Shown piece after piece: positions 1 through 8,097 of a stretch of DNA of 40,253 nucleotides (within the stretch, counting starts at the first letter, position 1; every line of letters starts with the position of its first letter). The position numbers were made by a program, and so were the translations under genes. The notes beneath the pieces are model-generated. The model was not told where the DNA came from. It made no database searches and saw nothing but the letters and a program-made list of their open reading frames with translations. Origin of the DNA: Syntrophomonadaceae bacterium (lineage in GTDB: Bacteria; Bacillota; Syntrophomonadia; Syntrophomonadales; Syntrophothermaceae). Location: assembly GCA_012719535.1 (NCBI GenBank), contig JAAYAC010000057.1, positions 1 to 40,253 of the forward strand, given 5' to 3'.

Positions 1-239
1 AAAGCGCTGTTGTCCGAGCCGGTGGCAATCAGGGCATTGAATTTCTCAACGGCCTCCGCGGTTACCTTGCCCTTTTCCACCGCCTTCCCCCAGGCTTTGT
101 TCATGCTATTAACCGCTTTTTCCACGGCGCCGGGGACCACGACCACCAGAACCACCTTATATCCTGCTTCAGCACTTACCTGGGCGATACCCGCTCCCAT
201 CGTGCCGGCTCCCAGGACTCCGATTTTCTTGATATCCAT
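1..239 (-). CDS. hbd: 3-hydroxyacyl-CoA (3-hydroxybutyryl-CoA) dehydrogenase, N-terminal part
   Basis: Seventy-nine codons are present; the gene runs off the left edge. The protein opens MDIKKIGVLGAGTMGAGIAQ, the GxGxxG dinucleotide-binding loop of the 3-hydroxyacyl-CoA dehydrogenase family. These enzymes oxidise 3-hydroxyacyl-CoA with NAD in beta-oxidation, or run in reverse in butyrate formation. The ATG at 237-239 follows a strong AAGGAGG site. After the first Rossmann strand the usual acidic 'RD' that binds the NAD ribose is not seen; the strand reads KVVLVVVVPGA. A sigma-54 promoter lies about 200 bases upstream, so the gene is probably activator-controlled. Family is clear; substrate is inferred. 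Confidence 0.85.
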   Translation of the reverse strand, partial: MDIKKIGVLGAGTMGAGIAQVSAEAGYKVVLVVVVPGAVEKAVNSMNKAWGKAVEKGKVTAEAVEKFNALIATGSDNSA

Positions 240-251
240 ACAATTACCTCC

Positions 252-317
252 TTAATCACAGACTACCGTGGACTTAACGATTGTGTTGTGATAAACTAAG
301 ATGGTGTATGGTGTCAA
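252..317 (-). CDS. possible 21-residue leader peptide upstream of hbd
   Basis: A TTG codon at 315-317 lies five bases after GGAGG. It opens a 21-codon frame whose TAA (252-254) sits directly before the hbd ribosome site. The peptide begins MTPYTILVYHN and ends TVVCD. It lies inside the approximately 200-base leader made from the sigma-54 promoter. It could be a translated leader that couples to hbd, or the end of a lost gene. No family is recognised. Confidence 0.25.
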   Translation of the reverse strand: MTPYTILVYHNTIVKSTVVCD

Positions 318-413
318 AATCACCTCCCCCGGGGTTTTTTGGGATGCGTGTGGTAAGCGAAAGACCCGGGAAGCTAGCAATAAAGCTATCTTCTCGGACT
401 TTAGACGAGGAAT

Positions 414-433
414 GTACACTCCAAGACGTGTAC
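414..433 (-). promoter_or_regulatory. inverted repeat at the predicted sigma-54 transcription start
   Basis: GTACAC-N8-GTGTAC, a perfect 6-base dyad just inside the predicted start of the hbd transcript (about 437). It could be a repressor site or a hairpin at the 5' end of the RNA. The function is inferred from position only. Confidence 0.3.
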
Positions 434-447
434 TGTCTTTATATAAT

Positions 448-463
448 AGCAAGGGGCATGCCA
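448..463 (-). promoter_or_regulatory. sigma-54 (-24/-12) promoter for hbd
   Basis: On the minus strand the sequence is TGGCATG-CCCC-TTGCT. It has GG and GC exactly ten bases apart (GG at 462-461, GC at 450-449), matching the RpoN consensus TGGCAC-N5-TTGCW. It faces hbd, with the start of transcription expected near 437. The gene for a sigma-54 activator lies about 450 bases upstream, and several palindromes lie between them. Confidence 0.8.
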
Positions 464-515
464 GTTACCGCCGGGGAGGTTTTATGACCATGAAAAAGCT
501 GGTATGCCCGCTATT

Positions 516-664
516 GCGGAAATAGTTACCTTTTTCACATTATTTCCGCGAGATATAGCCCTATCGTTAAATGCGATAGTTTTTTTTGATTTATCTTTGT
601 AGTACGGCGTTTTGCAGGGTATTGCAAAACAGGAGAGGTATCGCATTTTGCGATACCTCTCCTG
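516..664. promoter_or_regulatory. cluster of palindromes, candidate upstream activator sites
   Basis: Four dyads lie 65-215 bases upstream of the -12 element, the usual range for enhancer sites of sigma-54 activators. They are 516-524/541-549 (GCGGAAATA, 16-base gap), 561-566/574-579 (CTATCG, 7-base gap), 609-616/623-630 (GTTTTGCA, 6-base gap) and 630-645/649-664 (16-base perfect arms, 3-base gap). Three share a TTGC-containing half-site related to TATCGCA/TGCGATA. The longest could instead fold as a leftward terminator, since TTTT follows it on the minus strand. Confidence 0.55.
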
Positions 665-719
665 GACGAGCCGGTCAGACCTGTACCTCTCCAATTGGTC
701 TTCCGGTTACGCAACACAA

Positions 720-744
720 AAGCCCGACCTTTACAGGCGGGCTT
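720..744 (-). terminator. terminator of the sigma-54 activator gene
   Basis: AAGCCCG/CGGGCTT arms with an inner CCT/AGG pairing form a GC-rich hairpin. On the minus strand it is followed by TTTTGTGTT. It lies about 170 bases after the activator stop codon. Confidence 0.55.
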
Positions 745-914
745 GCTGATCTCTTCAGTTCTGATTCCGCAGAAGGACGTTTCGTCGGCAATTACCCGTG
801 AAATTGAGCAGAGATTTGATAAAGGGTGGATGGTGTTGCGGTAGAATCAATTCTAATAATGCCAATGGCGAATAGCTGGTTTCAGCAGCAATAACACGTT
901 TTGCCAATATCGTT

Positions 915-2393
915 TTAGCCCAGATTATACTTCTTCAGCTTCCGGTACAGAACCGACCCATGCAACCCCAGGACTTTGGCGGTCTGGGACTTGTTGTGGC
1001 TGGTTTCCTGGAGCACCCTTCTGATCATCTCCTTTTCCAGCTTCTCCACCGCCTGAGCGAGGGTTTCCTCACCCCTGTGGCTCAGCACTTGCTCGAGGGC
1101 TGTCTTCTGTAGCGACGGAAAGTGCCGGGCCATGAGACAGGTTTCATTATTCAGGTCCGCCAGGTTAATGGCTCTTTCGAGCAGGTTTTCCAGCTCCCGG
1201 ACATTACCGGGCCAGTGGTAGCTACGTAACAGGTCCAACGCTTCCTGAGAAACCTTCTCTACACCGGTATTTAAACGCTGGTTGAGCCGGGGCAGCAGGT
1301 TCTTCACCAAGGCCGGTATATCATCCAGCCTTTGCCGGAGAGGTGGAATGTCCAGAACCACCACATTCAGACGGTAGAAAAGGTCCTCCCGAAACTTCCC
1401 CTGTTCAACCATTTTTTCCAGGTTGCGGTTGGTGGCTGCTATAACGCGCACATCTACCCGGACAGGCTTGGTTCCCCCTATCCTTTCGATCTCCCTTTCC
1501 TGCAGTACTATCAGTAACTTAGCCTGCATGCCCAGGGGCATATCCCCGATTTCGTCAAGGAAAATCGTTCCCCGGTTGGCCAGTTCGAACTTGCCCGGCT
1601 TACCTCCCTTACGGGCACCGGTGAACGCACCTTCTTCATAGCCGAACAACTCTGATTCCAGCAGGTTTTCCGGCAACGCCGCACAGTTGACCCGGACAAA
1701 AGGAAAATTCACGCGCGGGCTGGCCTGGTGAATGGAATGGGCAAATAACTCTTTGCCGGTACCGCTTTCTCCCGTAATAAGCACCGTGGATCCGGTTTGG
1801 GCCAGTTGCTCGGCCATGGATTTCACCCGGACTATGCAGGGATTGTTTCCCACAATCCGCTCGAAACAATACTTCGGACTGTAGATGCTGTTCACCACAT
1901 CCTTGTACAGGGCCAGTTCCTTTTCGAGCTCGGACAGTTTGTTTACCAGTATCTGGGCGCCGGACAAATCCAGGAACAAGCTCTTGCCAACGGCTCCAAT
2001 CAACTTCCCATCTTTGTTGTATATGGGAAAACGACTCACAATAGTATCATGCCCGTTAATCGGCCAGTAGTCAGCCAGGTGTACCTCACCTGTCTCCAAA
2101 ACCCGGGGCAGTTTCGAGTTAGACGTTACCTCCAAAACGTGTTTCCCTAGAACATCCTCCCGGCGATGTCCTATCAGTTCGAGATAGGTATCGTTGGCTA
2201 CGGTGATGTAGCCTCCTTTATCCACGATCACGATGCCCATATAGGGATTCTCAATCAGCCCCCCCAATATCTGGGTAAACTCCTCAGCCCGCAGATCCTC
2301 CACGGCACCAACCCCTCCCCCAAATGAGTAATCTTTCTCAGCAGAGGTTGGCTTCGACACCTCGGGGCAAAAGTCCTTCACCCCGTTTGTCAT
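915..2393 (-). CDS. sigma-54-dependent transcriptional activator, PAS-AAA+-Fis
   Basis: 492 residues. A PAS sensor region (about 40-150) and a short helical linker precede a sigma-54 AAA+ domain (about 180-410): Walker A GESGTGKE at 208, the sigma-54-contacting GAFTGA loop at 255, Walker B GTIFLDEIGD at 275, then HWPGNVREL near 393. A Fis-type helix-turn-helix closes the protein (about 465-490). Such proteins bind palindromes upstream of -24/-12 promoters and use ATP to open the sigma-54 holoenzyme. The architecture matches PAS activators of fatty-acid and propionate catabolism in Clostridia. The start overlaps the end of the small upstream gene (TGA, then ATG 8 bases on), so the two are probably co-translated. 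The likely target is the neighbouring hbd promoter. Confidence 0.92.
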   Translation of the reverse strand: MTNGVKDFCPEVSKPTSAEKDYSFGGGVGAVEDLRAEEFTQILGGLIENPYMGIVIVDKGGYITVANDTYLELIGHRREDVLGKHVLEVTSNSKLPRVLETGEVHLADYWPINGHDTIVSRFPIYNKDGKLIGAVGKSLFLDLSGAQILVNKLSELEKELALYKDVVNSIYSPKYCFERIVGNNPCIVRVKSMAEQLAQTGSTVLITGESGTGKELFAHSIHQASPRVNFPFVRVNCAALPENLLESELFGYEEGAFTGARKGGKPGKFELANRGTIFLDEIGDMPLGMQAKLLIVLQEREIERIGGTKPVRVDVRVIAATNRNLEKMVEQGKFREDLFYRLNVVVLDIPPLRQRLDDIPALVKNLLPRLNQRLNTGVEKVSQEALDLLRSYHWPGNVRELENLLERAINLADLNNETCLMARHFPSLQKTALEQVLSHRGEETLAQAVEKLEKEMIRRVLQETSHNKSQTAKVLGLHGSVLYRKLKKYNLG

Positions 2394-2400
2394 TCTTTTC

Positions 2401-2583
2401 TCAAAGTACCTGCAGTCTCTTCAGACGGTTACGTAACATGGCGATGCGCTGTCTCAAGACCAGCATCTCCTCGCCGGCCTCAGACACACCCTGCCAGCGC
2501 CGAGCCTTGGCTTCGACCTCTTTCTCCAATTCTCCCAGCCTGCAGGCCAACCCCTTCGCCAATTCCCGAACATAACCGTCCAT
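2401..2583 (-). CDS. small coiled-coil protein upstream of the activator gene
   Basis: 60 residues from the ATG at 2581-2583, which has an AAGGAGG site; a longer frame upstream has no such site. The sequence is almost all charged helix (RLGELEKEVEAKARR, then LRQRIAMLRNRLKRL) with heptad-like leucines, so a short coiled coil is likely. It ends 8 bases before the sigma-54 activator start, so the two genes should share a transcript. No family is recognised. An antagonist or partner of the activator is possible but unproven. Confidence 0.6.
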   Translation of the reverse strand: MDGYVRELAKGLACRLGELEKEVEAKARRWQGVSEAGEEMLVLRQRIAMLRNRLKRLQVL

Positions 2584-2713
2584 ACTCGTTTCCTCCTTGA
2601 AGCCTTTTCGGTTATTATTGCCAGAAAACCGTTTAAACTTTACGCCTATTCGGCCCGTGACGGGGATTTCATGGCCAATGGTATTGGGCAAAGCCTGCGA
2701 AATCCGGGCATAA

Positions 2714-2746
2714 AAAAACCGGGGCTTTAACCCGGCCCCGGTTTTT
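2714..2746 (-). terminator. terminator of hpt-guaA
   Basis: AAAACCGGGGC and GCCCCGGTTTT pair around a short loop and run into a T tract on the minus strand. The hairpin begins at the guaA stop codon. Confidence 0.85.
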
Positions 2747-4274
2747 ATTCCCACTCAATCGTCCCCGGCGGTTTGGAGGTAATATCGTAGGCTACCCGGT
2801 TGACGTGCCGCACCTCGTTGACAATGCGGCGGGCAATTATATCCAGTAACTCATAGGGCAGCCGAGCCCAGTCCGCCGTCATAGCGTCATCGCTCACCAC
2901 CGCCCTCACTATAATAGGATAGGCATAGGTCCTTTCGTCCCCCATTACCCCAACGCTCCTTACGGGGGGCAACACAGCGAAATACTGCCATATGTCCCTG
3001 TCCAGTCCGGCCCTGGCTATTTCCTCGGTTACAATGGCATCCGCTTCTCTTAATATCTCCACTTTTTCGCGGGTAACCTCTTCCAGCACCCGGACCCCCA
3101 ACCCGGGTCCCGGGAAAGGCTGCCTCCAGACGATTTCGCGCGGTAACCCCAATTCCTCGCCGATACGGCGTACTTCATCCTTAAACAGCAGCCGCAGAGG
3201 TTCAATAAGTTCAAACTGCATGTCCTCCGGCAGGCCGCCCACATTATGGTGGGTCTTGATGGTCGCCGCCGTCTTGGTACCGCTCTCCACAACATCAGGA
3301 TACAGGGTGCCCTGTACCAGGAAATCGACCTTGCCGATACGGGCGGCTTCTTCCTCGAACACCCTTATGAACTCGCGCCCTATGATCTTCCTCTTCGCTT
3401 CTGGGTCCCTTACCCCCGCCAGCCTGTCCAGGAACCTGTCCCGGGCATCCACCTGAACCAGGTTCATGTTTCTCTCATCCCGAAAAGTCCTGACCACCTG
3501 CTCGGGTTCTCCCTTGCGCAGTAAGCCGTGATCCACGAAAACACAGGTGAGTTTATTACCCACCGCCCGGTCTACCAGGGCTGCCGCCACCGAAGAGTCC
3601 ACTCCACCGCTCAAGGCACACAGGACTTTCCCGTCCCCGACCCTTTCCTGGACTTCACTGACCGTCCGGGTGATAAAATCAGCCAGGTTCCAGGTTCCCC
3701 GGCACCCGCATATATCAAACAGAAACTTCTTCAGTATCTCATTACCCAGAGGTGTGTGCTTGACTTCCGGGTGGAACTGTACCCCATAAAGCTTACGCTC
3801 AGGATTACTCATAGCGGCTACCGGACAGTCCGGGGTCCGGGCGATAACGTTGAAGCCTTCCGGCACCCGGGTTATCGAATCCCCGTGACTCATCCAAACC
3901 TGCATCTTAGGTTCTAACCCGTGAAAGAGGGGATCCGGGGCGGTCTCCACGAAAGTCTTACCATATTCCCGAATCTGGGCCGGGCTTACTTCTCCCCCCA
4001 ACTGAAAGGCCATCAGCTGCATGCCGTAACAAATACCCAGAATGGGCAAACCCAGGTTAAAGATGCCCGCATCGCAGGCCGGGGCGTCGGGAAGATAGAT
4101 ACTGGCAGGACCTCCCGAGAAAATCAACCCGCGCGGGTTCTTTTTCACTATGTCAGCCAGGGGCGTGTCGTAAGGAACCATCTCACTGTAGACCGCCAGT
4201 TCCCTGACCCTTCTGGCAATCAACTGGCTGTATTGGCCACCAAAATCCACAACCAGGACTAATTCCTGTTCCAT
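2745..4274 (-). CDS. guaA: GMP synthase (glutamine-hydrolysing)
   Basis: 509 residues from [20 protein letters not shown], the standard length. It converts XMP to GMP with glutamine and ATP. The N-terminal class I glutaminase shows the nucleophile motif GICYGMQ and FHPEV. The PP-loop ATP pyrophosphatase is seen as [12 protein letters not shown], and the C-terminus is the dimerisation domain (KPPGTIEWE). The frame is open further upstream, but family alignment favours the ATG at 4272-4274, which lies just after a run of nine G on the minus strand and has only a weak ribosome site. It follows hpt by about 20 bases and is probably co-transcribed. Confidence 0.96.
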   Translation of the reverse strand: MEQELVLVVDFGGQYSQLIARRVRELAVYSEMVPYDTPLADIVKKNPRGLIFSGGPASIYLPDAPACDAGIFNLGLPILGICYGMQLMAFQLGGEVSPAQIREYGKTFVETAPDPLFHGLEPKMQVWMSHGDSITRVPEGFNVIARTPDCPVAAMSNPERKLYGVQFHPEVKHTPLGNEILKKFLFDICGCRGTWNLADFITRTVSEVQERVGDGKVLCALSGGVDSSVAAALVDRAVGNKLTCVFVDHGLLRKGEPEQVVRTFRDERNMNLVQVDARDRFLDRLAGVRDPEAKRKIIGREFIRVFEEEAARIGKVDFLVQGTLYPDVVESGTKTAATIKTHHNVGGLPEDMQFELIEPLRLLFKDEVRRIGEELGLPREIVWRQPFPGPGLGVRVLEEVTREKVEILREADAIVTEEIARAGLDRDIWQYFAVLPPVRSVGVMGDERTYAYPIIVRAVVSDDAMTADWARLPYELLDIIARRIVNEVRHVNRVAYDITSKPPGTIEWE

Positions 4275-4293
4275 CTTCAACCCCCCCCCGGTA

Positions 4294-4824
4294 CTAGGCT
4301 TCTGCTGGTACGATGCAGATGTCCCGGAAGTTACGATACTGGTCATTATAGTCGAGGCCGTATCCCACCACAAAGTGGTCGGGGATGGTAAACCCACAGT
4401 AGTCCGGAACAATATCCACCTTCCGGCGAGAAGGCTTGTCCAACAACGCACAGATCCGGACACTCTTGGGGCTGCGGTTCCGAAGAAGCTCAGCAATATA
4501 ATTAAGGGTTAACCCGGTATCCACAATGTCTTCGACAATCAGCACATGCTTGCCTTCGATGGGCTTTTCCAGATCCTTTAAAATGCGCACCTCGCCCGAG
4601 GACCTGGTGGATGAACCATAGCTGGACATATCCATAAAATCAACCGTTACCGGAAGCCTTATATGCCTGACCAGATCAGCCATAAAAATAAAGGCCCCTT
4701 TAAGGATCCCTACCACCAGCAGGTCCTGGCCCGCATAGTCCCTGGTTATGGTTTCCGCCAGCTCACCAACCTTCGCTTGGATCTCCTTTTCGCTTATCAA
4801 CACTTCCAAATCAGCCTGGTTCAC
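4294..4824 (-). CDS. hpt: hypoxanthine phosphoribosyltransferase
   Basis: 176 residues from a GTG at 4822-4824 behind AGGAGGGATGGGAGA. It salvages hypoxanthine and guanine with PRPP. The PRPP-binding signature [14 protein letters not shown] and the flexible-loop region [13 protein letters not shown] are present. A longer frame begins at 4875, but a consensus promoter overlaps that extension, so the GTG is preferred. It pairs with guaA in a purine nucleotide operon rather than with tilS-ftsH as in many Firmicutes. Confidence 0.94.
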   Translation of the reverse strand: MNQADLEVLISEKEIQAKVGELAETITRDYAGQDLLVVGILKGAFIFMADLVRHIRLPVTVDFMDMSSYGSSTRSSGEVRILKDLEKPIEGKHVLIVEDIVDTGLTLNYIAELLRNRSPKSVRICALLDKPSRRKVDIVPDYCGFTIPDHFVVGYGLDYNDQYRNFRDICIVPAEA

Positions 4825-4845
4825 TCTCCCATCCCTCCTGTCTGG

Positions 4846-4875
4846 ATTATAGCAACTGAAATCGAGGGATGTCAA
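4846..4875 (-). promoter_or_regulatory. sigma-70-type promoter of hpt-guaA
   Basis: TTGACA (4875-4870), an 18-base spacer and TATAAT (4851-4846) on the minus strand. The predicted start is near 4839, leaving a leader of about 15 bases before the hpt GTG. Confidence 0.75.
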
Positions 4876-4877
4876 AG

Positions 4878-4903
4878 AATTGAGGCCTGAACAGGCCTCA
4901 ATT
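4878..4903. terminator. palindromic terminator between the lipoprotein gene and hpt
   Basis: AATTGAGGCCTG-AA-CAGGCCTCAATT is a perfect 12-base dyad with a 2-base loop. It overlaps the TGA of the upstream gene. The T tract is short, so it may be a weak or bidirectional terminator. Confidence 0.55.
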
Positions 4904-5590
4904 TAAATCAGGCTTCTTTATAGTTATCTCCCGGTTATAATCATCAAACTCGACTTTCATATTAAGACGTGCATCCGGATTATTCTTGCTGACAGCACTC
5001 AAAGTAGCTTTGCGAATTAACTTATCTTTATAGTCAATCCAAAGTTTGTACCGGAAATCTTTCAGAGCGACCTCCATTAGTTCGTTTTCTACACTGGGAG
5101 CACATTTGATAGTAATGCACTTCCGGTTACCAACCTTTTCAAACCCCACTTTTTCTACCTGAGATATGCTCTTGAAATTAAAGTTGGATAACGGGTCAAG
5201 TTCGGCGATAAGGACGTTGCTGGTGTTGCTATTGATATCGCTGATAACCAACCACTTCTTGCTCGAGTCATCCCAGTTATACGTAGTCCGGTCAATGTGG
5301 TAGATATCAACAGGTGTTTTTACCATCTCCCCCTTTATGTGAGTGCTTCCCGAACTGTTTCTCTCCCCCTGTATCCGGCTTATCACCTCCCTCCGGTTAT
5401 CCACGGATATGGTGGACTCCAGTCTGTATTTGAAACTCTTAGCCGCGGCCATATTTTGAAGAGGCTCCTCAAGAACCTGGTTGGGGTCGAGCTGCGCTTC
5501 TTCTCTCAACCCATAAAACCAGGCCAGGCAACCGCTTATCAATACCAGGGCCACCAGCCCCGCTGTCATCCATCTCTTACGTTTCTTCAT
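4898..5590 (-). CDS. LolA/LppX-like lipoprotein of unknown role
   Basis: 230 residues. A basic start (MKKRKRW), a hydrophobic stretch and the lipobox-like LISGC (Cys at 21) indicate a membrane-anchored lipoprotein. The mature part alternates beta strands (SFKYRLESTISVDNRREV, KLWIDYKDKLIRKATL), as in half-barrel LppX/LolA-type proteins that carry hydrophobic ligands or sense the envelope. The family call rests on pattern, not on a search. It is transcribed alone between a terminator and a palindromic operator. Confidence 0.6.
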   Translation of the reverse strand: MKKRKRWMTAGLVALVLISGCLAWFYGLREEAQLDPNQVLEEPLQNMAAAKSFKYRLESTISVDNRREVISRIQGERNSSGSTHIKGEMVKTPVDIYHIDRTTYNWDDSSKKWLVISDINSNTSNVLIAELDPLSNFNFKSISQVEKVGFEKVGNRKCITIKCAPSVENELMEVALKDFRYKLWIDYKDKLIRKATLSAVSKNNPDARLNMKVEFDDYNREITIKKPDLN

Positions 5591-5606
5591 GCCTCACGCC
5601 CTCTCT

Positions 5607-5625
5607 GCTAATACAGTGTATTAGC
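5607..5625. promoter_or_regulatory. palindromic operator upstream of the lipoprotein gene
   Basis: GCTAATACA-G-TGTATTAGC, perfect 9-base arms around one base, 17 bases before the lipoprotein ATG. The position suits a repressor site. The regulator is not identifiable. Confidence 0.5.
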
Positions 5626-5700
5626 CAGGGTAACCGAATATACTCGCGCTCATAAATGAATATTATTCCATGACTCCCAGAAATACGAATACTGAGGGGT

Positions 5701-5774
5701 TTTGTACCTTACAGGTAAATGCCGGCATTAAAGTATTAAGTATACAATATATTGTCGAATTTGTACTTTACTGG
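5701..5774 (+). repeat. direct repeat and palindrome upstream of the glnA promoter
   Basis: TTTGTACYTTACWGG occurs at 5701-5715 and 5760-5774, the second copy overlapping the -35 box of glnA. Between them, ACAATATATTGT (5744-5755) is a perfect 12-base palindrome. Both could be sites for a nitrogen regulator. They do not match the GlnR/TnrA consensus convincingly. Confidence 0.4.
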
Positions 5775-5795
5775 CAGTAACCCCCGTAGTATAAT
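5767..5795 (+). promoter_or_regulatory. glnA promoter
   Basis: TTTACT-N17-TATAAT (5767-5772, 5790-5795), about 50 bases upstream of the glutamine synthetase ATG. The -10 box is perfect. Confidence 0.6.
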
Positions 5796-5844
5796 GTGCA
5801 CGGTATATTTCATCCAGTCTACATAGGAAGGAGTATAGGCAAAA

Positions 5845-7272
5845 ATGTTTGCAAGCGCTGAACAGGTCCTGGAATACTGTCGTAATAACCACATCAAAAT
5901 GATTGATTTCAAAATGGTAGACCTGTATGGGAGGTGGCGCCACCTGGGTATCCCGGTGGAAAGGTTCTCCGAAAACATCCTCGCATCCGGGATTGGATTT
6001 GACGGTTCAAACTACGGTTATGCCCCGGTAGAAAAAAGTGACATGGTTTTTATTCCTGATATCAGCACCGCCGTCACAGATCCTTTCGTAGGAACCCCTA
6101 CCCTGAGCATGATCGGCGATGTTTTCGTTATCGGCACCAACCGCCTGTTTGAACAATATCCCCGGGCCATTGCCATGAAGGCAGAACAATTCATGCAGTC
6201 CAGCGGTATCGCCGATGAGATGCGGATTTTACCCGAATTCGAATTTTTTGTCTTTGACTCCATTACCTTCGAATGCCGTCCTGAGCGGACTGGTTTCGAA
6301 ATCGACGCCGAACAGGCGGCATGGAACACCGGCACCCACCCGTTGTGCAACCAGGGATACAAGATACCTGTCAAGGGAGGATATCATATTGCCCCGCCTT
6401 CTGACATCCTTTACGACCTGCGCTCCGAAATGTGTCTCTTGTTAGAAGAAAGAAACATACCTGTTAAGTATCATCACCACGAAGTCGGCGGTCCGGGGCA
6501 GCTGGAGATCGAGGTGGAACCTGGTCCCATGCGGGAAATGGCTGACAAGACCATGCTCTTGAAGTACATCGTTAAGAACGCCGCCTTTGCTGCCGGCAAG
6601 ACGGCGACTTTCATGCCCAAGCCGTTGTTTGGCGAGGCCGGCAACGGGATGCACGTGCATATGCATCTTTTTAAGAATGGCGCACCGCTATTCTATGATG
6701 AAAACGGCTATTCCGGCCTCAGCGATACCGCTCTCTATTTTATCGGCGGGCTCCTGAAACATGCTCCGGCAGTGCTGGCCTTTACCAATCCGAGCACTAA
6801 CTCTTACAAACGGTTGGTTCCCGGTTATGAAGCGCCGGTGAGCATCTGTTTTGCCACCGCCAACCGCAGCGCCGTGATCCGGATACCTGACTACGCCAGG
6901 CGACCGGAGGAAAAACGGTTCGAGTTCCGTTCCTCCGATGCCACCTGTAACCCCTATTTCGCCTACTCCGCCATCCTCATGGCCGGATTGGACGGTATCC
7001 TTAACCATATCGACCCGGTGGCGGAAGGTTTTGGGCCTTATGACGTAAACCTCTACACCTTGCCACGGGAAGAACAGGCCCGCATCAAAGCACTACCCGC
7101 ATCCCTGGACGAAGCCCTCACCGCCCTGGAAAACGATTACGAGTTTCTGCTCCAGGGAGACGTTTTCCCCAAGCGGTTGATTGAAATCTGGATCGAGCGC
7201 AAACGCGAGGAAGCTCGTACGGTAAACCAGATTCCCCACCCGAAGGAATTCGAACTGTATTATGACCTGTAG
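5845..7272 (+). CDS. glnA: glutamine synthetase, type I
   Basis: 475 residues. It makes glutamine from glutamate, ammonia and ATP. The family order is intact: beta-grasp start (MIDFKMVDLYGRWRH), DGSNYGYAPVEKSDM, the metal-ligand segment ILPEFEFFVFD, the ATP-site region KPLFGEAGNGMHVHMHL, and RIPDYARRPEEKRFEFRSSDATCNPYF cut by motif (NRSAVIRIP; RFEFRSSDA). NLYTLPREE near the C-terminus aligns with the tyrosine region that is adenylylated in GSI-beta enzymes, but no adenylyltransferase gene is nearby. GGAAGGAGT precedes the ATG. It is a single-gene unit. Confidence 0.95.
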   Translation: MFASAEQVLEYCRNNHIKMIDFKMVDLYGRWRHLGIPVERFSENILASGIGFDGSNYGYAPVEKSDMVFIPDISTAVTDPFVGTPTLSMIGDVFVIGTNRLFEQYPRAIAMKAEQFMQSSGIADEMRILPEFEFFVFDSITFECRPERTGFEIDAEQAAWNTGTHPLCNQGYKIPVKGGYHIAPPSDILYDLRSEMCLLLEERNIPVKYHHHEVGGPGQLEIEVEPGPMREMADKTMLLKYIVKNAAFAAGKTATFMPKPLFGEAGNGMHVHMHLFKNGAPLFYDENGYSGLSDTALYFIGGLLKHAPAVLAFTNPSTNSYKRLVPGYEAPVSICFATANRSAVIRIPDYARRPEEKRFEFRSSDATCNPYFAYSAILMAGLDGILNHIDPVAEGFGPYDVNLYTLPREEQARIKALPASLDEALTALENDYEFLLQGDVFPKRLIEIWIERKREEARTVNQIPHPKEFELYYDL

Positions 7273-7332
7273 CGGTTCAACCACGGGAAGATAGCCAAAT
7301 TACACCATCCGGTGTACAAGCACGACTGCCAA

Positions 7333-7372
7333 ACCCACCTGGCCCGCCGGAAAAAAACGGTGCCAGGTGGGT
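7333..7372 (+). terminator. glnA terminator
   Basis: ACCCACCTGGC (7333-7343) pairs with GCCAGGTGGGT (7362-7372), and an inner CCG/CGG brackets an A7 run. TATTCTTTC follows. It lies 60 bases after the glnA stop. Confidence 0.65.
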
Positions 7373-7494
7373 ATTCTTTCGCCGGAACAAACAGGAATCC
7401 GGGCCGCCTGCAACGAATTAGGAATGTACTCTCCAGCATAACCAACCCGAAGAACGGCTCGCGAGCCGGTTGAGCAAGAAAGGAGGCTATAATT

Positions 7495-7944
7495 ATGTTC
7501 AAGAAGATTCTGGTGCCCATCGACGGTTCCGACCAGTCAGTTGAGGCGGCCCGCATCGCCGTTTCCATCGCCGGCAAGTACGGGAGCCAGGTGCAGTTGC
7601 TGCACGTCGTTGCCCCACCATCCTACGACTCTCCGGGCCTTGACGTTCAACCTACCTTCATGAGTATAGCCTTGGAACATTGGGAAAAAATGGGGCGCGA
7701 TGTCCTGCAAAGAGCTTGCCAGGAATGCAAGGTTGAGGAAGTAAAGGTGACTATGGAACTTGCCTGGGGAAATCCGGCCCGGGTTATCTGTGACAAGGCG
7801 GAGGAAGGCGAGTACGATCTCATCGTAATCGGGAGCCGGGGACTCGGGGGGTTAACCGGCCTCATCCTGGGAAGCGTCAGTGACCGGGTCAGCCACATGG
7901 CCCCCTGCCCGGTACTGATAACCCATCAGAAAACCAGGAAGTGA
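7495..7944 (+). CDS. universal stress protein, UspA family
   Basis: 149 residues with the start KKILVPIDGSDQSVEAAR and the ATP-binding signature GSRGLGGLTGLILGSVS near the C-terminus (G2xG9xGS/T pattern). This predicts a nucleotide-binding Usp dimer in the cytoplasm. An AAAGGAGG site precedes the ATG. It follows glnA by 220 bases with a terminator between, so it is probably a separate unit. The exact physiological role cannot be read. Confidence 0.9.
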   Translation: MFKKILVPIDGSDQSVEAARIAVSIAGKYGSQVQLLHVVAPPSYDSPGLDVQPTFMSIALEHWEKMGRDVLQRACQECKVEEVKVTMELAWGNPARVICDKAEEGEYDLIVIGSRGLGGLTGLILGSVSDRVSHMAPCPVLITHQKTRK

Positions 7945-7965
7945 AAATCGGGTACGCCACTCAAT

Positions 7966-8045
7966 TGAGCAGGGTAACGCCCCAGTATCTTGCTGCGGCG
8001 TTACCCTGCTCACAGAACCGTACGTACGGGCCTCGTATACGGCTC
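7966..8045 (-). ncRNA. group II intron 3' fragment (domains V and VI)
   Basis: On the minus strand, GAGCCGTATAC...GTACGGTTC (8045-8015) folds as intron domain V: outer helix GAGCCGUA/UACGGUUC-type, a 2-base bulge and a short upper helix. It follows the pattern of domain V in Ll.LtrB-like introns, but at 31 rather than 34 bases. A perfect 16-base hairpin (8012-7997 with 7981-7966) follows, in the position of domain VI. The usual bulged branch-point A is not evident, and no reverse transcriptase gene precedes it. It is probably a dead remnant. Confidence 0.6.
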
Positions 8046-8097
8046 CTGGTAGACCTCAGGTTGTTGTCTTTCATGATCCTTCGTCATTAGAGTACCC

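Noticed and set aside
586-801. Plus-strand frame of 71 codons over the palindrome array
   Set aside because: It is made by the inverted repeats, has no ribosome site and no protein-like pattern.
1797-2150. Plus-strand frame of 117 codons inside the sigma-54 activator gene
   Set aside because: Opposite-strand shadow of a strongly conserved coding region.
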